Counted from the stretch's first letter, positions 1 through 13,002 are shown. The stretch: 64,000 nucleotides of DNA from Ecdyonurus torrentis (GCA_949318235.1 OX439137.1:2287249-2351248); one strand, 5' to 3'. Translations and numbers: made by a program. The notes: generated from the sequence alone by a model not told the origin.

Positions 1-264
1 AAAATACAATGGTGCAGCTTTGACGAAACATTTCAATGCAATCGCACTACCAATGCATTTTGCTCTCTATTTGTAGTATATATTTGTTTTCTGCGTGTGT
101 ATACTGGAGACCATGCAGTTAACTTGATTTACAAGAGTTCTTGTCTAAGATATATATACATCATCCATGCAAAAGCCGCAGCCTCGAAATTTGATCTTCA
201 TCAAGAAGGTCACGTGACCGAAAAATCTTATTCACTGAACACAAACTAAATGACGTCACAATGC

Positions 265-774
<510 letters not shown>

Positions 775-1081
775 TAGGGTGTATGCGGATGACGTCATAT
801 TTATTGCGCTTTGAGGCCATACTGGAGTAGTACATAACATTGCTCAGCATAGGACAAACTTCATTTAAGCTAATTTTCTTCGGGAAATAGGTTAATTTTT
901 TTGTTATTGTTATTTTTCTCACATACTTGAGATACTAATTCAACATATTTACAGCATCAATGCTCTCAAAAATATTGCATAGTGGTTTAAAACTGGCAAA
1001 ATGATTTTATTTCCTATGCCACCCATGTTATTGAGTTATCCAACATGGCGTCGACTTTAACATGAATGCATAGACCCTATA
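775..1081 (+). mobile_element. MITE family D, copy D1
   Basis: Starts TAGGGTGTATGC and ends GCATAGACCCTATA, giving imperfect terminal inverted repeats, with TGACGTCA near the left end (790-797). The middle carries the family phrases CATTGCTCAGCATAGGAC and GCATCAATGCTCTCAAAAA. The TA flank is inferred from the nested copy at 35939. Confidence 0.8.
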
Positions 1082-1659
1082 TAATGTTACATTATTTAAA
1101 AACATTGATTTTTTTCTTCTTTTTTTTAATTTATAAAGAATATTATACTTTTATATACTTAGTTGATCCTAATTTAAAAATTGAAGAAATTGATATTATG
1201 TACAGTAAAAATTACATTCAATGCAATCAAATGGAGCTTTCATTTGTCGCAAAACTATACATTTCAATTCAATACATATTCACATAATATGCCAATAGAA
1301 TTCAATTTTGTTATGAAAGAAAAAGTACTCAACACACTCAAATTTGGAACATTTTACTGACTTAATTATGACATGACATTCTTACATACAACTTTGTTAC
1401 TTGTTTATAAACATATAAGCCTATTGTAAATTAATTTATGTTAGATGTAATTTAAACCATAGTTGATAATGACATAAATGCAGCATATGGCATACGTATT
1501 TTTTTCTCCGTACATAATGTTTTACGGTCATTTTACTAAAAAAAATATATACATTATATAAAAAAACACATCTATTGGTATATTATGGATATAACATGTG
1601 GCATTCTTTTTCTCAACTCTCAAATCGATTCATCATCACGTCCTCGATTTTGCTAAAAA

Positions 1660-2172
1660 TTGGTGATAATGATGATCTTTGTAAACCCTGTTCCCTTGCT
1701 CAAAAAAAAAAAACGCAATTCCATTTAAAAAGCATTAGGTGATTGTCATTTGTGTGTGTGTGGTTTGGGGCACGAAAAAGAGGGTTTACGAACATCAATA
1801 TTGTGTCCCAAGAAAATAGTGTTGTTCGTAGACATTAATGATGTTCGTAAACCCTGTTCTTTGCCCCTAAAATGACGATCAGCTATGGTTATTCAAATGG
1901 AATGCGCATTTTTTGGTGCAAGAGAACAGGGTTTACGAACAACATTCCTGTTTTCTTGCACCAAAAAGTGCGCATTCCATTTGAATAACCAACGTTGATC
2001 GTCATTTTAGGAGGAGCAGAGAACAGGGTTTACGAACAGCATTAGTGTTGTTCGTAGACCCTGTTTGTTTGTGTGTTGTTGTTTTTTTGTACCAAAAAAT
2101 GCGCATTCTATTTAATTAACCATAGCTGATCGTCATTTTAGTAAAAGAAAACAAAATTACGAACAGCATTAG
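1660..2172. mobile_element. Cluster of about four family B MITE units
   Basis: Repeated half-elements with GTTCGTAAACCCTGTTC, AATGCGCATTCCATTTGAAT, GATCGTCATTTT and the inverse CAGGGTTTACGAACA, in alternating orientation. It looks like several family B elements inserted in or next to each other. Confidence 0.8.
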
Positions 2173-2944
2173 TGCTTCGAAGGAATTTTTAATCCGGGAA
2201 AAATTTGAATTTTTATGGGCAAAATTAAAAAAAATACACGTATTTAAAGGAAATTTTGCGTCAACTGAAAGCTCCATCTGATTGTATTGTATGGCCATAA
2301 GCCCCATAAGCAAATAAGAATTCATTTTTAAGTCAAATGACTGTATACTATTATATACCAAATAATAATAATAATAAAAAATCTACAAGTAAGAATATTT
2401 GTATAAATGCAGCTAAATATTTGAAAAATTCTCTGTATAAAAACTTGAGTAGCAGCGTCATGTATATAGTTAAAAGTTACGTAAAAATTTACTTTTGTTT
2501 ATAAGTTAAAATTACGATAAAGACAAGCATGGTTTATTTTCTTACAAAGAGAGGAGGGTAGGAGAAGATTTCTAAAGTTAGAGCATACTGGGTAAAGTAA
2601 GTAAAACAATAATAAATTTTGTCTTTTTACTTTCATTGCATGCGGGAAAACTAAATTTTGGTATTTTTAGTCGAAATTCTATGTACAATATTTCTTAAAT
2701 ATTTATCTACTTTGAAATGAAACATTGGATGCAAAAAGTGTTGAAATTTACGTAAATGCGGAGCTTTAAAAGTCTAAATCACTGATCTATTATACTGATC
2801 TAAATATGCAAATATACCACTGTAATAAAATTGATTTTGTACCTGCTGTAAAATTTTAAATCAACCAACATGATTAAAAAAAAAAAAAAAAGTTTATTTT
2901 ATATTGTAAAAGAGCTTTTAAAAAATGTAGAAAATAAAAAGCTA
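2173..2944. other. Unassigned AT-rich DNA
   Basis: Nothing gene-like; short poly-A runs and no copy shared elsewhere in the window that I could see. Confidence 0.45.
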
Positions 2945-3256
2945 TATAGGGTGTATGCATTCATGTTAAAGTCAACGCCATGTTGGATAACTCAATAACA
3001 TGGGTGACATATGAAAATAACTAATTTGGCCAGTTCAAAACACTATGCAATATTTTTGAGAGTATGGATGCTGTAAATACGTTGAATTTGTATCTCAAGT
3101 ACATATTATTGAGAAAAATAACAATAATAAAAAATTAACCGATTTCTCAAAGAAAATAACGTAAAAATAAGTTTGTCCTATGCTGAGCAATGCTATTCAC
3201 TACTCCAGTATGGACTCTAAGCGCATTAAACATGACGTCATGCGCATACACCCTAT
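2945..3256 (-). mobile_element. MITE family D, copy D2
   Basis: Inverse orientation to D1: begins TATAGGGTGTATGCATTC and ends GCATACACCCTATA, with TGACGTCA at 3233-3240. Full length, about 310 bases. Confidence 0.8.
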
Positions 3257-3937
3257 ACGTAATGTGAGGTAAATGTTAAACTTGTCTTCTACAATCTTCT
3301 CAATATTATGTTTTAAAAAAAAAATTAATAATTAATTATTTTAACAAAGATATTTACTAAAAGTGCAAAAAAAAACTTTTTTTTTCTTTTTCAAATGTCA
3401 TTATTATTATTTTTTTTTTTTTATTTTTTTTTTTTTTTAGGTATGTGCAAAGTTTTTTATTTTTCAGTCAGTTCAAAATAGTCAGAACACTATTTATATC
3501 CGCAAAAATATTGTTTACAAAAATTACTAAAATTTTATTACTATTCTTTCAACGTAAAAATAAAATAATTTGTAAGCAATTATACTCGAGGATGTAAAAT
3601 ATTATAGTTTACTCAAGGCACCGCTAAAAATTATACTCCTTTGTTTACAATAATTTCTTTATATATACCTAAAGCAACAAAACTACCGTATTACTAACAA
3701 TCATATTGTCCTCCAGACATCTCTCATATAATGAATTACCGTATCAAATTTAATAATAATTTCATGCTATTTACAATTACTATAGCGTGCGAAATAATTA
3801 TTGTTCAGTTCAATTTGTAATTACGTTAATTAGTTATAGAGTAATTTAACCTTCATACGTATATGTATAATGAAATGACTGACATTCCGAATACACATAA
3901 CACTCAAATATATAAAGTAAAAAAAATTAGGGGTCAT
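3257..3937. other. Unassigned AT-rich DNA with poly-A/T runs
   Basis: Contains T-rich homopolymer stretches near 3409-3439. No gene seen. Confidence 0.45.
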
Positions 3938-4158
3938 AATGGATGTTATCATTTTTATCATTCTAAAAAATTCTTTAAAATTTCTATATGGCTTAAAACA
4001 CGTAAAAGTATGTCTAGTATTTGTCATTTGAATTTCTCCGAAATCAGTTGAATAGTTTTCTCAAAAATCGCAACGTGTTTATCCTCATAAGCGTAACGTT
4101 AAATTAGGGGACCCTTTTATATTTTCCTGCGTATCCTCGCGCGCTAAACCAATAACTT

Positions 4159-4160
<2 letters not shown>
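3938..4160 (-). mobile_element. Foldback MITE family J, copy J1
   Basis: Reverse-complement copy of 41015-41232. The shared core includes CTTAAAACACGTAAAAGTAT, TCAAAAATCGCAACGTG and AAATTAGGGGACCC, and the ends are inverted repeats of AATGGANGTTATCGG. It is followed immediately by (AT)n. Confidence 0.7.

Positions 4161-4250
<90 letters not shown>
4161..4250. repeat. (AT)n microsatellite
   Basis: About 90 bases of AT between family J and family D copies. Confidence 0.97.
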
Positions 4251-4254
<4 letters not shown>

Positions 4255-4482
4255 GGTTACATTCATGTTAAAGTCGACGCCATAAGTGAGTACTAAATAA
4301 CATTGGCCAGTATAGGAAAATTACACATTTTGGAAGTTTCAAAATACGTACAAAACAAAATTGTTAGCAATTTTTTTTGGGGGGGGGGGGGGGAATTGAT
4401 GCTATTAACAAATTGAATAAGGTTTTCAAGTATGCGAGAAGAATAATAATAACAACAACAATAACTTATTTTCCGAAGATAG
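4249..4482 (-). mobile_element. MITE family D, truncated copy D3
   Basis: Retains the end TAGGGTGGTTACATTCATG and the GTTAAAGTCGACGCCAT phrase but loses the opposite end. It carries a G run at about 4379-4393. Confidence 0.65.
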
Positions 4483-5177
4483 TAACGTTTTTAATGCCTT
4501 TTTAAACGTTACCTTAAATTAAATGCTTTTTTCTATGTATCTGAATTTTTTTTATTAAATTTATGTTTTACATGTGGTGAATTGCTTCAAAATATTTGCA
4601 TATTTGGAGTAATGTTATTTTTAAATAATAATACCATGCTATAGTACTGTGGAAATGGGGGGGGGGGGGTAAATTACCGAATTATCCAATTTTTAGTCTT
4701 CACTGCGTTTAAAGACAATCAAAAAAACTAATTGCTATATCTACATTGCATGTGAAACATTTTAAACTATATGACATTAACGTCCGTAATAAGGTTGATT
4801 TTCCTATCTTATTCAGTTTAATATTGTTATATAAAACTTGTAAAGTTAAAGCAATTTCCTTTCTTAAGGCTTATAGAAATAAATATACAAAGAAAATTAA
4901 AAATAAGTTCGACGAATTTAGTATACGTAAGTAAAGTAGTTTAGGAAATAGTAAAAACGCAGTTCATTGTTTCTTTAAATAATACCAAGAATTTCATTTA
5001 TTTATAATGAATCATTAAAAAAATCAGGCATAATTATACCTCCGCATATCGAAAGTAAACAATTTAGTTTTGCTTCGGTAACAACATCAACTTACTTTTA
5101 CAAAATATTTGATTTGATTTTTTTACATAATATTATTTAGTAGTCGAAAAAAAAAAAAAAAAAAAGTGATGCAATAC

Positions 5178-5208
<31 letters not shown>

Positions 5209-5450
5209 GTGTGTAACGCACAAACTTCTTTAACTCCCATAAAAAATTCAAAAGTCTTCTCCCTGAAGTTTAGCCGCCAGGTGAAATAAAATAACTGAAA
5301 AATAATTATTGCTAGAAAACTAAACAAGCCAGAACAAAAAATATGCTGCTGAAATTTTGAGCTATAATGAGAAAAATCTTGAATTGTAGTTATAAATTTT
5401 GTTATTATTCTTATTTAAATAAACATTGCAACTTTGCGGCGGGGGAGAGG
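4483..5450. other. Unassigned AT-rich DNA
   Basis: Holds a G run near 4657-4668 and adjacent A and T homopolymers at 5147-5165 and 5180-5208. No gene seen. Confidence 0.45.
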
Positions 5451-5561
<111 letters not shown>

Positions 5562-5689
5562 TTTGCATTTATAAGCAGAAAATGAATGAATGAATATTAA
5601 TATAACTACTTTTTTTTCTTAAAAATAACCATTTTTAACACTGAAACATTGAAAATTCTGATAAGAATGAATCAGGTAATTTATGCTGC

Positions 5690-5870
5690 ATTATACTGTA
5701 TATTTTATATAGCATAAATGTTACTAAAATGATATAACATAAATAATTATGTATACATTATAATATTTATGCAATATTTAATATACTGTAGCTATGAAAG
5801 TATAGTACATGATGTTCTTAATTAATAATTATGAATAAATGTAGCTGAAAATGCAATTTACTTATATATT
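5690..5870. repeat. Family L AT-rich repeat
   Basis: Shares phrases such as AGCATAAAT, TAACATAAATAATTATG and TTATGCAATATT with 13330, 15740, 23230, 27970, 40925, 42095 and 52090. It is palindrome-rich but I cannot fix its ends. Confidence 0.5.
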
Positions 5871-6143
5871 TTATGTATATGCGATATTATTTCAGACTTA
5901 ATTTTAATGATAACTAAAATAATAGTTCATTTTCTAGATTTTTTTTTGTTTGTTTTATAATTATTATTATATTATTTTTTTAATCCATTTTTGGGTAATT
6001 TTAAAATTATGGGTACCCTGTGATTGTGATAAAACATAGTACCATATAAATTCAGAGCATCTTTTCTCATAAGAATAACAATCCAAATTTAGCTTGAGTT
6101 TTTGAATGGTTTATTACAATCGTTTGTAAAACATTTTTTTTAA

Positions 6144-6475
6144 GGGAGTAGGATACCGGCCTTATATCTCAAAAACTTGAAGTGTTTTGGGTCTTAATTT
6201 GGTGTCATTGTGTAGCTAAGGGTCACACCTAGCCGTGATAAAAATTTCATGATGTTTGACCGTCCCGAAAAAAAGAAAAAAAATTATTGAAATTTACATT
6301 GGGCCTTACGGGCTTAAAATTTCAAAAAATCATATGAAACTAATTTGCACGGTGACCCCCAATTTTTTTTATATATTTTGATTTTGTCTTGAATTGAAGT
6401 ATCGTTGTGCAAAATTTCAAATTTTTTTGACGAGAAAAGTTTCAGTCTAATGGCCGATGTCGGTACCCTACTCCC
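6144..6475 (+). mobile_element. TTAA MITE family G, copy G1
   Basis: Begins after TTAA with GGGAGTAGGATACCGGCC and ends GTCGGTACCCTACTCCC before TTAT. The middle includes GGGCCTTACGGGCTTAAAAT. 332 bases, non-coding. Confidence 0.85.
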
Positions 6476-6583
6476 TTATAATAAAAAATACTGCTTTTTT
6501 TCAAAAAGATCTTGAAACAAGTACATAAAAAGGTTACTTTTTATCGGACTTTTATTGCAATAGGTATAACAACCCAATAATAC

Positions 6584-6587
<4 letters not shown>

Positions 6588-6636
<49 letters not shown>
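6588..6636. repeat. (GA)n microsatellite
   Basis: About 48 bases of GA. Confidence 0.97.
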
Positions 6637-6639
<3 letters not shown>

Positions 6640-6916
6640 AAAAAATGGTCTTACCACATTTAAAATATTGCGAAGTCATTGAAATACATTATATTGAAAC
6701 TACGTTTGAAATTTTCAACGGAAATGTTTTTTTTTTTTTTTTTTTTTTTTTTTTCATATTTTATTTTACTATTAATTACAGTAACCAATTTTATATTATA
6801 CAGTAATATTCATGACAAACTTTATTTTTATTATTTATTATTATGATAATTTTTATATAAAAATTTAATGTTGCGTAACGAGTTCAAGTGGAAGATGAAA
6901 TATATAGTTCTTTCTT

Positions 6917-7001
6917 TGCTACTAAAATGACGATCAACTATGGTTAATTAAATGGAATGCGCATTTTTTGGTGCAAGAGAACAGGATTTACGAACAACAT
7001 T
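6917..7001 (+). mobile_element. MITE family B, partial copy
   Basis: Contains AAAATGACGATCAACTATGG, AATGCGCATTTTTTGGTGCA and CAGGATTTACGAACAACATT; the other arm is missing. Confidence 0.65.
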
Positions 7002-7034
7002 TATTATTTAATTATTGTAAGGTGAGAAATCAAC

Positions 7035-7347
<313 letters not shown>

Positions 7348-7351
7348 TTAA

Positions 7352-7760
7352 AGCCTTAGTCAACTTACTTTTTTTATCATTTAAAATACTAGATTGATAA
7401 TTATCATACCTTATTATCCATGAATTAGACACCACCACGTGGATTTTGTATTTATTTTCATTTTAATGGTTATTTCACGTATCTGACGTCACAATGTACC
7501 GCCACCAATCAGTCACCGCTTTGGTCACGTGATAAATTTAAGCCCTTTCCTCAAGTTCTTTACCCCTATCACGGCCCCATTGGTACAATGTGACGTCAGA
7601 TACGTGAAATAACCGTTAAAATGCTAGTTAACCGCTAAAATAAAAATAAATGAAAATAAATACAAAATCAACGTGTTGGTGTCTAATTCATGGATAATAA
7701 GGTATGGTAATTATCAATCTATAGTATTCTAAATGATAAAAAAGTAAGTTGACAAGGACT
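7352..7760. mobile_element. TTAA foldback MITE family A, copy A1
   Basis: Flanked by TTAA on both sides (7348-7351, 7761-7764). Long inverted arms start AGCCTTAGTCAACTTAC and end GTAAGTTGACAAGGACT. Each arm ends in TGACGTCA (7484-7491 and 7591-7598); the centre holds CCAATCAG and CACGTG. 409 bases. TTAA targeting suggests piggyBac-related mobilisation. Confidence 0.9.
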
Positions 7761-8071
7761 TTAAGTCAAAAATTTATATATATTTTATATTATGTTTCTA
7801 TGGTGTAACCAGCTCATTTTACCCTATGCAGTAGAACTCCTCTCCCTATTTATTTATTATTATTATTTTTTATTATGTTGTTATATATTTGTTGATTTTA
7901 AAAAAGCAGTAGTATTCTGATTTTTTTTTATGCATGATAGGCGATCACAATGTGTATGGGCATTTGTCTCTTTCTCCCTACCTATTGGGTTGTCATCATC
8001 TTTTTTTTGTAACTTTTTTTTTGTATTATGTTTTTAATACTCTAAAAAAAAAAAAAAAAATTAATAAATAG

Positions 8072-8367
8072 TAGCTCGTTCTGTAAAGTATAGTGAATCT
8101 CAATAACAGTGATTGGCTGACCAACAAAATAAGACACATTCATTGGTTGATCTTGTTTTTAGAGCCGATAAAAGTGAGTCGCATATTGAGACTGGAACTT
8201 TTTTTTGGGAAGTTTCTTTCATTAAGTTCTAAATGAAGAAATAACAATGATCGACCATATGTATAAACGTAGTAAACAGGTAACGACGTCATAACCAGCT
8301 GTTTTTAACAAAGGAACATTTTCGAAGCTGGCTCAATATTTGTGTGTAGTTTACAGAACGAGCTGTA
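8072..8367 (+). mobile_element. MITE family F, copy F1
   Basis: Ends are inverted repeats of GCTCGTTCTGTAAA. It contains GTGATTGGCTGACCAAC and CATTGGTTGATC (two reverse CCAAT boxes) and CGACGTCATAACCAGCTG. About 295 bases. A TA flank is likely. Confidence 0.85.
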
Positions 8368-8943
8368 GAAAACTATATGGAATTATTTACAATACTCAAT
8401 ACACGGATTTTCCGTATATCTCGTATAAAAACCGTTGTCCTCTTCCCCATATCTAACAATTTATCAATATATGACGTATTGACAGTAATGGTTCTCTGTT
8501 ATCGTACTATACATATAAGCAGGAAGTTTAGTACACAAGACTACGTACGAGACTTGCCGAGTTATTTATTTCATTGTCATGAGAGGATATACTGAGATAA
8601 ACATTAATAAAGTGACACTTTTGTAAAACATGCATCCATGGGTATTGCTCAACTATTTGTCACCTTATTTTTCCCTGTTTCTTTCTATGTTTTAATTAGC
8701 AATACCCCAGCCTTTAATAATGTTAATTGGAAAAATCAAATATGCACATTTTTACTATAGATTTGCAGTGCACAGTTTTCACCATAAGATGTGCATCATT
8801 AAAGAGTAGCACGAGTGTGGTACCTCATGTAAATGTAAGTTGTGTGGTGAGCAATGTGGTCAGTATTATTTGCTGAAATGTACTAACTGTTAGCATTAGT
8901 CTAACGGCATAATATGCTCAAGAATAATGTTTAATGTATTTAA
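8368..8943. other. Unassigned DNA
   Basis: Only a small hairpin of GGGTATTGCT with AGCAATACCC (8640-8707) stands out. No gene seen. Confidence 0.45.
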
Positions 8944-9344
8944 AACCCTTGTCAACTTACTTTTTTATCATTTAGAATACTAGCTTGATAATTACCATGC
9001 TTTACTATCCATGAATTAGACACCAGCACGTTGATTTTGTATTTATTTTCCTTTTTGCGGTTAAATCACGTATCTGACGTCACAATGTACCGAAGGCGCC
9101 GAGATAGGGGTAAAGAACTTGAGGGAGAGGCTTAAATTTATCACGTGACCAGAGCGGTGACTGTGATTGGCGGTGGTACATTGTGACGTCAGATACGTGA
9201 TATAACCGCAAAAAGCAAAATAAACGAAAATAAATACAAAATCAACGTGTTGGTGTCTAATTCATGGATATTAAGGTATGTTAATTATCAATATGTATTA
9301 TGATTCTAAAGGATTAAAAAGTAAGTTTACAAGTTACAAGGGCT
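8944..9344. mobile_element. TTAA foldback MITE family A, copy A2
   Basis: TTAA on both sides. The arms match A1. Carries TGACGTCA at 9075-9082 and 9184-9191, with CACGTG and ATTGG in the centre; the central unique segment is inverted relative to A1. Confidence 0.9.
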
Positions 9345-9582
9345 TTAAATGTAAATCAAAATACGCTAATTACGTTTATTAGATGGCGTTACTTGTTGTT
9401 TTACTTGTCTTGCTTTTGGTAAAAAGTTTACGCATGCACTAAATTTACCCAACTACGTAATCGCTGTACTGTGGGGGTTTACTAAAAAGTTGTCACCGAT
9501 TTTTTTTTTTTTTTTTTTTTTTTTTTCATCATATTAATTTGAATGATTTTTTGTTTCTTCGTTGTCTAATGACCATGAGTAC

Positions 9583-9885
9583 TGACCGGTTGCACTCATA
9601 TTTAAGAGCCGCTATTTTGTTGGTCAGGAATACATAGGCCAACATAAGAAAAACGCAATTTTTATTTGTTATAATAGCAAAAAAATCTTCAAACCTCAAT
9701 CAAAGCCATATTTCTAGCTCCTAATAAGTTCGAAGAATGAAGTAAATTGATTCAGTTGAAATAAACTCTTTTTATGTGAAAAGTTAGGAGAAATGATGTT
9801 TCCTCTATGCTAGACAATGCATTAGGCACCACAAACATGGCGACAAAGCGCACGGATGTGCAAGGGTAGACCATAAGGTAGACCA
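9583..9885 (-). mobile_element. Repeat family K, copy K1
   Basis: Shares TTTGTTGGTCAGGAATACAT, CTAGCTCCTAATAAG and CATGGCGACAAAGCGCA with copies at 27676 and 62817, with ends close to TAGACC. About 300 bases, non-coding. Confidence 0.75.
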
Positions 9886-10190
9886 TACCATTGACTTCAG
9901 TAATTAAAAGTACTTATACACAAGTATATTATATAGAGGGTTGAAATTTGGAGATAAGATTCCTAAAATGATAATTACTGGGCCTTTTATTCCAATCAAA
10001 ATAAAGTAACAATGATTTTCTTTACATTACTTCTCTTGTTAATAGTTTTCACATTTTTTTTTAATGGCAACTATTGGTGGAGAACCATAGCCATACAAGT
10101 GACGCGGAAGAAGCTAAATAACCCCTAATTTTCTATTTAGCACAACCATAGGCACATTTTTTTTTTAACCCCAAGATGTATATAATATTA

Positions 10191-10963
10191 TAGAAGGTGG
10201 TGTAGTTTGCCTAGGTAGCAGCAAGGATGAAACGTCACACAAGGTGAATCTAAACAAAGAGGGGAAATTTAAAGCGCCGAAAGAGGGGAAATTTGTTGTC
10301 CCTCCTCCTCTTTCAGGTACATAATGTATTGTACCTGAGAGACCACGTGGCTCTGTTGACAGTCACCTTGTATCACGTATGTCAAAATTTGAAGTTTTAC
10401 GAAGGAAACCGAGTTCTGACGACAGTAAAGCGCAAAACATAACCAACTGGATTTCAGAAATGCTGTCTTCTGATTGGCTTTTCACAATTTAGCTCTCTGG
10501 ATTCGGATTCAAGCCAAGCAGATTTCAAATCCATTTCCGAATCCAAATCTGCTTGGCTATACCAAGCAGATTTGGATTTGAAATCCGACTGACAATGCTT
10601 GCGCCGCCCCACCAAACAAAGATGGCCGCCATACAGAACACATGTTTGGCAGGCACAATTTAATATTTGCCCTCAGTGGGTTAAATAACAAAGAAAAAAT
10701 TATCTTTTTATATAATTATCATTAGCAACAAATATGAAACAATCTGTGGACGTTTTTGTTTCGATTACATTATTTTTATTTTTTATCCATTTCTATTAAA
10801 ATGTTTGAAATATCTCGCGCGGCTTTTGAAGCTTCGCTGCTATTGGCTATCACATTTGTGAATATTTTTGTTTCGTGTTGCAAGTTTTCCGAATCCTGAA
10901 AATGCTCACAAATCCACTTGGTTATGTTTAGCGCTTAAAAGAGCGAATTATACCACCTTCTTA
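10191..10963. mobile_element. Element R with terminal inverted repeats beside MYPT exon 2
   Basis: Left end GAAGGTGGTGTAGTTTGC and right end GCGAATTATACCACCTTC form imperfect inverted repeats next to TA. Inside is a hairpin ATCCAAATCTGCTTGG / CCAAGCAGATTTGGAT (10541-10577). The right end stops 34 bases from the 3' end of MYPT exon 2, inside the following intron. No transposase frame seen. Confidence 0.7.
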
Positions 10964-10996
10964 GTGGTTATCCCTAGTTTTAATGTTTGTACATAC

Positions 10997-11246
10997 CTAA
11001 TGCTGTGACATTACTAAAAAGTAGAAACTCCATTTCATCTGACTCCGCGATATCCAAGGGTAGTTCTCCGTCGTTATTGACGGCTGCAACGTCCGCCCCT
11101 CGTTCCATCAAGTGACGTGCGATACTGAGGAAGCCACACGAGGCGGTGGCATGAAGTGGTGTCCAACCTTCATTGTCTCCGCGGTTAACGTCTGCACCGC
11201 GGGACACGAGGAACTCCACCATCTCCAGGTTGTCGTCTATACATGC
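10997..11246 (-). CDS. PPP1R12A: MYPT (PPP1R12A/Mbs-type) second coding exon, ankyrin repeats
   Basis: Encodes about 83 residues beginning ACIDDNLEMVEFL, with ankyrin signatures DNEGWTPLHATASCG and LDIAE. This is the ankyrin block that directly follows ALHQ in myosin phosphatase targeting subunits, which bind PP1 catalytic subunit and direct it to myosin light chain. A consensus acceptor (TTTGTTACAG) precedes GCA at 11246 and a donor (G/GTATGT) follows 10997, so the exon enters in phase 0 and leaves in phase 1. Phase 0 matches the exon 1 donor at 55209. The last residues (MEFLLFSNVTALG) align by position with vertebrate MEELLQNEVNRQG but are poorly conserved. The exon is clearly more GC-rich than its surroundings and than exon 1. 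Later exons (rest of the ankyrin domain, leucine zipper) are not seen to the left and must lie outside the window. Confidence 0.9.
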
Positions 11247-11450
11247 CTGTAACAAACGTCAACACTCATTAGTCAAGTCACACTTTGGAAATTACACGTG
11301 CAAATTTTAGTTCAATTTTTTTTTTTTTTTTTTTTTTAAAGCTTCAAACAATCATTTGAGTGCGCTTTTTTTTTAAATTTTAATTATAAATTATAGTTTT
11401 CTCAATTAAGGATGGTTTTGTATTGCTAAATGGATATTAAAATCCCGCCT

Positions 11451-11804
11451 ATAAGGTGTGTGCGCATGACGTCACTCTGAATGCTTTTCGATGCTCTTCT
11501 TGCGCAATGAAAAACATTGCTCAACATCTCTCCTTATATCATGCTCAACATAGAACAAAGGCTCATTTCTTTGGAAAATTAGATTTTTTTTTTTAATTTT
11601 TTTTTTTTTTTTTAATAATTTGATTAGTAATTTTCTTGCATATAGTTGAAAAACTAATTCAACCTGTTAACAGCATTAATGACGCTCTCAAAAACATTAC
11701 TAAGTATTTTTAATCTGACAAAACGAAACATTTTCCCGTACTGGCCCATGTTATTTAGCGCTCACTTATGGCGTCGACTTTAACATGAATGAAAACACCC
11801 TATA
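11451..11804 (+). mobile_element. MITE family D, copy D4
   Basis: Begins TAAGGTGTGTGCGCATGACG and ends GAAAACACCCTATA. TGACGTCA is at 11467-11474 and a T run lies in the middle. Lies about 200 bases upstream of MYPT exon 2, in intron 1. Confidence 0.8.
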
Positions 11805-11853
11805 TCTGGGAAAACCACCCTTACCTTGAAAAAACAACGCTTATATCACTTAG

Positions 11854-12168
11854 CAAATGGGTCCTCAGTATTGTATACCCCTAATTTATAATGCACTCCC
11901 CAATGAAATAAAGCTATGTGAATCATATGATTGTTTCAAAAAGTCAGCTCAGAAATACATGCAGACTGTTGGAAAATATGTTGTATAGTGTGTCAGACTA
12001 CCTTGCGCAGCTAATGTTAAAGTTTTACTTGCGTTCATATGCACACTTAGCTTTTTCTATATTATTGATCTTTTTTTTTCTTTTTTTAAGTGTTATGTAT
12101 ATGTATGAATTGACTTAATCTACTCTGTAAAGACATGGACCACAAAAAATCTTTAATCTTTAAAAATT
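11854..12168 (+). pseudogene. LINE (non-LTR retrotransposon) 3' remnant
   Basis: The frame from 11854 reads QMGPQYCIPLIYNALPNEIK, then LCESYDCFKKSAQKYM, to TAG at 11986-11988. The pattern (W/Y)NxLPNEIKL...SFKKxLKKY is the usual C-terminus of reverse transcriptase ORFs of the Jockey/CR1 type. The 3' part ends GGACCACAAAAAATCTTTAA. Upstream catalytic domains are absent, so it is a 5'-truncated dead copy. Confidence 0.6.
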
Positions 12169-12755
12169 GTTTCAGAAAAAGGATTTTATCCGGTTGTAAA
12201 AATCTCTGCTCTTATTTTGGCCAGGGTGTAGACATACAATTTTTGTCCTTGCAAAAATGTTACGTAATGCTGGTTCAACCCCCCGCACGGTATGGCATAC
12301 TATACACTAGACAAAGGCAAGGACAACGAACTTCTTAAGAACACAAAGAACAAAGCTTAGAAGCTTGCCAAATTACTAGGGACAAATTTACTACACTAGA
12401 CATCTAAAATATGAACCACACAATGTTTTTTTTTTTTTTTTTTTTTTTAAATAATAAGTCAGTTATACAATTAGTATAGTACTCGCACTTTCTTATTTAG
12501 ATTTATGTGTTAATGATGATTTGTTAATGTCTTATTATATATGACTTGAGAATCTCATTGAAGTTTTAGTGCTGCCACATATTTTAAACTCATTTTTTAT
12601 TAATTATTGATTATTTTAGTATACTTCAAGGTACACGTTCCAAACTTGAAAAGTTAGTTCGGAGAAAAGAAATTACATATTTTAATGCTGGATTTATGTA
12701 ATATAATAGCATAAACATTGATATTTTATAATCAGGAAAACTACACTAAATTATA

Positions 12756-13002
12756 AGGGCTGATTTTATTGCATATTCTAAAAGAGTACATTGTCCTGAA
12801 TCGATACATTTGTGAATTTTTAATATTTGAGTTCATTAAGTGGGCATAGGTAAAAGTTGCAGCTTGTGACGTCATTTTGTGACTTTCAAACATTAATTAA
12901 AAATACTTCATGAACTCAAAAATTAAAAATTCACATAATTATAAATCGATTAATGATAATGTACTCTTTTAATAAATTATGAAATAAAATTACCGAATCC
13001 CT
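12756..13002. mobile_element. Foldback MITE U
   Basis: Flanked by TA. Arms include AAAAGAGTACATTGTCCTGA with AATGATAATGTACTCTTTT, and AATTTTTAATATTTGAGTTC with its inverse. TGACGTCA is at 12867-12874 in the loop region. Single copy in this window. Confidence 0.75.

Noticed and set aside
1660..2172. CRISPR or clustered regulatory array
   Set aside because: Units are inverted and match dispersed family B MITEs.
11000..11260. MYPT exon 2 as a stand-alone ankyrin gene
   Set aside because: Splice sites at both ends and phase match with exon 1 show an internal exon.
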